This document shows positions 14,502 to 17,740 of a stretch of 17,740 bases of DNA, in pieces. A model generated the notes under the pieces. The model saw only the letters and a program-made list of their open reading frames with translations, did no database searches and was not told the origin of the DNA. Source of the stretch: Betaproteobacteria bacterium (lineage in GTDB: Bacteria; Pseudomonadota; Gammaproteobacteria; Burkholderiales; SG8-41); contig JACOVL010000070.1 of the NCBI GenBank assembly GCA_016177355.1, forward strand, positions 1 through 17,740, written 5' to 3'. Made by a program: the position numbers and the translations under genes. Every line of letters starts with the position of its first letter. Positions within the stretch are counted from its first letter, which is position 1.

Positions 14502-15161
14502 ATGTCATTACAGGAGCGGCTGGCCGCCCACAAAACCAGGTCCTCGGCTAATCGTCCGCCCGAAATACGCGCGGTCCTGCAGCGCGGCACCGACGAGTTG
14601 CGCGCTTCCGGCATCCTGGAGCGCGTGCTCAAGGCCGGCGCGCGCGCGCCGCAGTTCGAGCTGCCCAATCAGCGCGGCGTGAAGGTCAGCCTGGCCGATC
14701 TGCTCCAGCGCGGGCCATTGGTGCTCACCTTCTACCGCGGCCACTGGTGACCCTACTGCAATCTGGAGCTGGAGGCTCTACAGGAAGTTGTGCCGGACAT
14801 CACGGCCGCGGGTGCGACGCTGGTGGCGGTCTCGCCGCAGCGCGCGGAGTTTCTCCGGCAGATGATTGACAAGCACAAGCTTGCTTTTGACGTCCTGACG
14901 GACGCCGGCAACGAAGTCGCCGCCCGTTTCGGACTGAAGTTCGCGGTGTCCGAGAATGTGAAAAAAGTTTATCGGCAGAGTTTCGGCCTGGATCTGGAGA
15001 AATTCAACGCGGACGCTTCGTGGACGCTGCCCATGCCGGCGCGCTTCATCATCGATCGCGAAGGCACGATCCGCTACGCGCAGGCCGATCCCGATTACAC
15101 GACGCGGCCCGAGCCCGGCGAGACCGTGGCGGCGCTGGGAATGTTGACGCGCACAGGATGA
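14502..15161 (+). CDS. Selenocysteine-containing peroxiredoxin-like protein, UxxC (in-frame UGA = Sec83)
   Basis: A 219-residue thioredoxin-fold protein of the peroxiredoxin-like AhpC/TSA group, read through one TGA at 14748-14750. ATG 14502 follows GGGAGG at 14489-14494. The N-terminal helical lead (ERLAAHKTRSSANRPPEIRA) precedes AGARAPQFELPNQRGVKVSL and LVLTFYRGHW; then comes the TGA and PYCNLELEALQEVVPDI. Relatives have YRGxWCPYCNLEL, so the first Cys of the CxxC motif is Sec83 and the second is Cys86. The rest is complete: VAVSPQRAEFLRQM, FDVLTDAGNEVAARFGL, PARFIIDREGTIRYAQADPD. It probably reduces peroxides or protein disulfides through a Sec-Cys selenenylsulfide. A possible single transcript with the CoA-transferase upstream is suggested by the 35-nt gap. 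Confidence 0.88.
14764..14780 (+). promoter_or_regulatory. Candidate bacterial SECIS element of the UxxC gene
   Basis: A 6-bp stem (UGGAGC with GCUCUA, one G-U pair) starts 13 nt after the UGA and carries the 5-nt loop UGGAG, beginning 19 nt downstream of the UGA, with G at the second and third positions. Stem length, loop size and distance agree with the OsmC candidate. Confidence 0.6.
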
Positions 15162-15186
15162 AGTCTCGATCCGGACCCGTTTTTTT

Positions 15187-15843
15187 TCAGTAGGGCCTGG
15201 CGCCGAACAGCCAGGGGTGCCCGGTGAAGAAAGCGGCGAAGAGCGCAAGCCCGATGAGCGGGCGCAGCCAGCCGATCTCGCGCCAGGCGATGCGGTTGCG
15301 GCCCTGGGCGATCGCGGCGAACGGGAGGTTGGAGGTCGCGGCCGCGAAGCGCGCCCAGTCCGGGTTCGACTTCTTGCGGGCGTCGATCGTGAGCGTGCCG
15401 AGGCCCGCGAGCAGCAGGAAGCCGCCGAAGAAAACGAGCGATTTCAGGTCGCCGCGCGCGAGGACGTGCGCGCCCGCCCACAGCAGGATCGCCCACATCA
15501 GCGGGTGGCGCGTGATGCGGATCATGCCGCGCGCCGGCTCGCCGCTCTTCAGCAGCCGGTCCGCGCCCACCATCGTCGGGTTGCGCCAGTAGCCGCAGGC
15601 GAGCAGCACGAACGCGATCGGCATCGCCACGAGCGGCACGTAGCGCAGGCCGGGCCACAGCGGCTCGCGCGGCGCGTCCGCGTACGCCGAGATCATCCAG
15701 GCGAGCGCCGCGAGCGCGACGAGCGAGTAGAGCCCGCGGTATGGCCACTCGCCGATCGCCTTCACCAGCACCGGGCGCAGCGGCGTGCTCGGCACGAAGT
15801 GCATGAGCAGGAAAACCGCCGTGGCGGCGAGGAGGGTGGTCAT
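15187..15843 (-). CDS. NnrU-family integral membrane protein
   Basis: A 218-residue membrane protein of the NnrU family, which is related to isoprenylcysteine methyltransferase-like membrane proteins and first seen next to nitrite/NO reductase genes. About six hydrophobic segments are visible (residues about 3-20, 36-54, 67-85, 110-128, 135-150, 190-210). The family stretch RITRHPLMWAILLWAGAHVL lies at about 109-128, preceded by YWRNPTMVGADRLL. The biochemical role is unsettled. It starts 16 nt after the SMP-30-like gene stop and is probably co-transcribed with it. It converges on the UxxC selenoprotein with a 25-bp gap. Confidence 0.9.
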   Translation of the reverse strand: MTTLLAATAVFLLMHFVPSTPLRPVLVKAIGEWPYRGLYSLVALAALAWMISAYADAPREPLWPGLRYVPLVAMPIAFVLLACGYWRNPTMVGADRLLKSGEPARGMIRITRHPLMWAILLWAGAHVLARGDLKSLVFFGGFLLLAGLGTLTIDARKKSNPDWARFAAATSNLPFAAIAQGRNRIAWREIGWLRPLIGLALFAAFFTGHPWLFGARPY

Positions 15844-15859
15844 GCGGGCGTACGGCGAG

Positions 15860-16780
15860 TTACTTCGAGTCTGCGCCTGTTTCTCTCAGCCGGTACCACG
15901 GATGCGGGTTCCCCGGCACTTTCACCCGCAGGGTGTAAACGGAAGTGTAAGCGCAGCAAAACAGCGTCCGCAGGTCCGGGCCGCCGAACGCGAAGTTCAC
16001 CGCCTGCTCGGGAAACCGGATGATGCCGATGCGCCCGCCGCCGGGGGTGAACACCCAGATCCCGCCCGGCCCGGTGCAGTAGACGCGGCCCTGGCTGTCG
16101 ACCTTCAGCCCGTCGGGTATGCCGGGCGCCGCGCCCTCGTTCATGTCGGCGAAGATGCGCCGCCGCGCCATGTTGCCGGCCGCGTCGAGCTCGATCGCGT
16201 GGATGTATTTCGAGGAGCGGGTGTTCGCGACGTAGAGCGTGCGCTCGTCCGGCGAGAACGCGAGGCCGTTGGGATATTCGCAGAGCGCGAGCACGCTCGA
16301 CGTGCCATCGGGCATCACGCGGTAGACGCGCGCGCCGTCCCAGAGATTGTCCACGCCGGCGGGGCCCGGTATTTCGCGCCCGGCGTAGGGCACGCGCTTG
16401 TCCGGGTCGGTAAAGTAGAGGCTGCCGTCCGAGCGGCACACCACGTCGTTGGGGCGGTTGAAGCGCCCGCCCTGGTAGCGGTCCACTACCGTCTCGACCT
16501 TGCCGTCGGGGCCGATGCGCACGACGCGCCGGCCGTCGCCTTCGCACAGGACCAGGCGCCCCTGCAGGTCGAAGGTTGTGCCGTTGCCGCCGGCGGTTTC
16601 GCGAACGAGCTCCGGCGCGCGGCCGGGTGTCATGCGGTGGAGCCGGTTGCGGCGGAGGTCGACGAAGTACCAGTAGCCGTCCGGGTGCCAGAGCGGGCCT
16701 TCGGTGAAGATGAAGCCGGTCGCGAGGCGCTCGGCTTCGGCCGTCTCCAGGATGTCGGGCAGGTCGTTCGCGGCGGGCAT
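15860..16780 (-). CDS. SMP-30/gluconolactonase/LRE-like protein
   Basis: A 306-residue six-bladed beta-propeller of the SMP-30/gluconolactonase family, which hydrolyses sugar lactones or other esters using one bound divalent metal. Likely metal ligands are Glu27 (FTEGPLWHPDG), Asn171 (YPNGLAFSPDE) and Asp223 (GIPDGLKVDSQG); a substrate-side NRPNDVV follows at 108-114. There is no signal peptide from the ATG at 16780; an in-frame ATG at 16828 would lie inside the terminator hairpin and is rejected. The start has only a weak AAGAG. The family length is about 290-310, so it looks complete. The true substrate is unknown. Confidence 0.88.
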   Translation of the reverse strand: MPAANDLPDILETAEAERLATGFIFTEGPLWHPDGYWYFVDLRRNRLHRMTPGRAPELVRETAGGNGTTFDLQGRLVLCEGDGRRVVRIGPDGKVETVVDRYQGGRFNRPNDVVCRSDGSLYFTDPDKRVPYAGREIPGPAGVDNLWDGARVYRVMPDGTSSVLALCEYPNGLAFSPDERTLYVANTRSSKYIHAIELDAAGNMARRRIFADMNEGAAPGIPDGLKVDSQGRVYCTGPGGIWVFTPGGGRIGIIRFPEQAVNFAFGGPDLRTLFCCAYTSVYTLRVKVPGNPHPWYRLRETGADSK

Positions 16781-16808
16781 GCTGCGCTCTTTTTTGCGTG
16801 AAAATGTG

Positions 16809-16833
16809 AAAATGGGGCCTGGCCCCATTTTTT
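16809..16833. terminator. Bidirectional intrinsic terminator
   Basis: Ten-bp arms AAAATGGGGC and GCCCCATTTT with a 3-nt loop, followed on the plus strand by two further T. On the minus strand the stem itself ends in TTTT. It lies 15 nt after the stop of the 97-residue protein gene and before the SMP-30-like gene, so it ends the former. This symmetric form resembles the ATGGGGCC palindromes scattered in many betaproteobacterial genomes. Confidence 0.8.
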
Positions 16834-16847
16834 ACGCCATCTCCCGA

Positions 16848-17141
16848 TCAGGAGTCTTGCTTGCCGCAGATCTCGTGGCAGCGCGCCATCGAGTACTGCA
16901 GATGGTTGAACCCCGGCACGTTCAATGTCGCATCGCCGTCCCGGAATATGCAGGGAAACTCGCCCTTGTCCGTGTAGCGGCTGAACAGCTTTTCGGACGT
17001 CATGCCGGCCTGGTACTCGCGGAGCAGGAAGGAGTCGATGGCCCTTTTCGAGCAGGCGATCGCTTCGTCCAGCCTGTCGTACTCGCCGATGTGAAGGACG
17101 TCGGATTGCTCTTTCCGCACCACTTCCACGAAGAATGTCAT
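16848..17141 (-). CDS. Small protein of unknown function
   Basis: A 97-residue soluble protein without signal peptide. It begins MTFFVEVVRKEQSDVLHIGE, has a helix DRLDEAIACSKRAIDSFLLR, and ends with SMARCHEICGKQDS. There are four cysteines (about residues 30, 64, 88 and 92), the last two spaced CHEIC. The beta-alpha order recalls small single-domain proteins, but I recognise no family. The gene sits between a terminator and a short gap to the next small gene on the same strand. Confidence 0.6.
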   Translation of the reverse strand: MTFFVEVVRKEQSDVLHIGEYDRLDEAIACSKRAIDSFLLREYQAGMTSEKLFSRYTDKGEFPCIFRDGDATLNVPGFNHLQYSMARCHEICGKQDS

Positions 17142-17220
17142 AAGCCGGGATGGCGTCCGTGCCGTTCGTAGAGGGATTCTACTCCACCCGAATGGCGGCC
17201 GGCGTTTCGGTATGCGCCAT

Positions 17221-17352
17221 CTAACCCGCCTTCGCGTTTTGCTTTCTCAGCTTGTGCGCCCGCTTGGCCGCCTTGATCAGGCGCTTCTTGTGCGCCTGCT
17301 TCTGCCGCCTTCTGTGCAGCATCTTGTGGTGACCCATGCGATTGTGGCCCAA
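17221..17352 (-). CDS. Very small, highly basic protein
   Basis: A 43-residue protein if the TTG at 17352 is used (GGAGG 6 nt upstream), or 38 residues from ATG 17337. Over a third of the residues are Lys or Arg, with several His, in one amphipathic helix (RRRQKQAHKKRLIKAAKRAH). It resembles small ribosome- or nucleic-acid-associated peptides in composition only. The clear ribosome site makes it likely to be translated. Confidence 0.5.
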   Translation of the reverse strand: MGHNRMGHHKMLHRRRQKQAHKKRLIKAAKRAHKLRKQNAKAG

Positions 17353-17421
17353 GGGAACCTCCGGTCGGTGAACGGCTGGATTGCATGTTAACAGCAGTGC
17401 GGGAACCGGCCTCATTTACCC

Positions 17422-17450
17422 TTGAGGGGCATGGTGAACAGGGTTATAGT
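17422..17450 (+). promoter_or_regulatory. Sigma70-type promoter of the third Bug receptor
   Basis: TTGAGG (17422-17427) and TATAGT (17445-17450) are separated by exactly 17 bp and match the consensus at four and five of six bases. The predicted start site near 17457 leaves a leader of about 50 nt before the ATG at 17508. Confidence 0.6.
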
Positions 17451-17507
17451 CACATCAGGCGCGGACGGGAACCGCGACCGGCAAAATAATCACGGAGGAG
17501 GACCGAA

Positions 17508-17740
17508 ATGAAAAGCAACTCATTGTTGAAGCGGGCCGCCTGCGTCGGCATCGTCGCCGGCCTCGCCGGGCTGCCGTCGATGGATGCGGTGGCACAACCG
17601 GTCGATTTCGCGGACAAGCGGGTCGAGTTGATCGTGCCTTTCGCGCCGGGCGGCGGCGCCGACACCTATGCGCGCGCGCTCGCCCCGCATCTCGAGAAGC
17701 ATTTGCCGGGCCATCCCACGATCATCGTGCGCAATATTCC
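17508..17740 (+). CDS. Bug/TctC-family periplasmic binding receptor, N-terminal part
   Basis: The first 77 residues of a third Bug receptor, cut by the right window edge. ATG 17508 follows GGAGGAGG (17494-17501). The signal peptide has Lys residues, a hydrophobic core and likely cleavage after AVAQ. The mature start (FADKRVELIVPFAPGGGADT) carries the family's ligand loop. Its partners, if any, lie beyond the window. Confidence 0.9.
   Translation, partial: MKSNSLLKRAACVGIVAGLAGLPSMDAVAQPVDFADKRVELIVPFAPGGGADTYARALAPHLEKHLPGHPTIIVRNI

Noticed and set aside
8166..14750. In-frame TGAs as sign of a TGA-reassigned genetic code (TGA = Trp or Gly)
   Set aside because: TGA serves as a normal terminal stop in several genes here (for example at 5650-5652 and 15159-15161), tryptophan is coded by TGG, and internal TGAs occur only at redox Cys positions.
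15170..15190. Run of eight T after the UxxC gene as an intrinsic terminator
   Set aside because: There is no convincing GC-rich stem directly before the T-run; it may still help ending transcription with convergent NnrU.
15217..16801. Long plus-strand ORFs opposite NnrU and SMP-30
   Set aside because: Shadows of the minus-strand genes, which have clear families, membrane segments and metal-ligand motifs.

Overview
The window comes from a high-GC proteobacterium, most likely a betaproteobacterium of Burkholderiales type. The signs are three periplasmic Bug/TctC-type receptors without transporter subunits, an ETF/acyl-CoA dehydrogenase pair, CoA-transferase and ThDP enzymes, and the overall codon use. 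This is judged from gene content, not from a phylogenetic marker. No tRNA, rRNA, CRISPR array, insertion sequence or replication origin was seen, and no stretch longer than 300 bases lacks a gene.

The main result is three selenoprotein genes within 7.4 kb. Each has one in-frame TGA exactly where its family carries a redox-active cysteine, and homologous sequence continues without frameshift to a later stop. They are a peroxiredoxin on the minus strand (7842-8300, Sec45 at the peroxidatic position), an OsmC-family protein (11435-11995, Sec84 in place of the first OsmC cysteine) and a peroxiredoxin-like thioredoxin-fold protein (14502-15161, UxxC in place of CxxC at 83-86). Automatic gene callers would split each into two ORFs or truncate it. 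In all three a 5-6 bp hairpin with a 5-nt, G-containing apical loop starts 14-17 nt after the UGA, the arrangement expected of a bacterial SECIS element. No selA, selB, selC or selD gene lies in the window, so the Sec machinery must be elsewhere.

Layout. 2-2051: end of etfA and a GTG-started acyl-CoA dehydrogenase (beta-oxidation-type electron transfer). 2099-3793: an exported caspase-like protein. 3807-4619 (minus): a LOG-family nucleotide hydrolase. 4675-7834: a likely operon of a Bug receptor, a CoxG-like SRPBCC protein and a ThDP-dependent enzyme. 7842-8868 (minus): two small unknown proteins followed by the Sec-peroxiredoxin. 9041-9298: an FNR/ANR-like box in front of a small HIG1-like two-helix membrane protein. 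9391-9786: a remnant of a dienelactone-hydrolase-like C-terminus and a small Gln/Gly-rich protein. 9756-11276 (minus): an argininosuccinate-lyase-like protein, divergent from the OsmC selenoprotein. 12039-15161: a second Bug receptor, a fused CoA-transferase and the UxxC selenoprotein, all in one direction. 15187-17352 (minus): NnrU, an SMP-30/gluconolactonase-like protein and two small proteins, with a strong bidirectional terminator between SMP-30 and its upstream neighbour. 17508-end: a third Bug receptor, cut by the window edge, behind a good sigma70-like promoter.

Taken together, the region mixes carbon-acid uptake and CoA-linked catabolism with a peroxide/hydroperoxide defence set (two peroxiredoxin-type proteins and an OsmC-type protein) whose catalytic residue has been changed to selenocysteine in every member.
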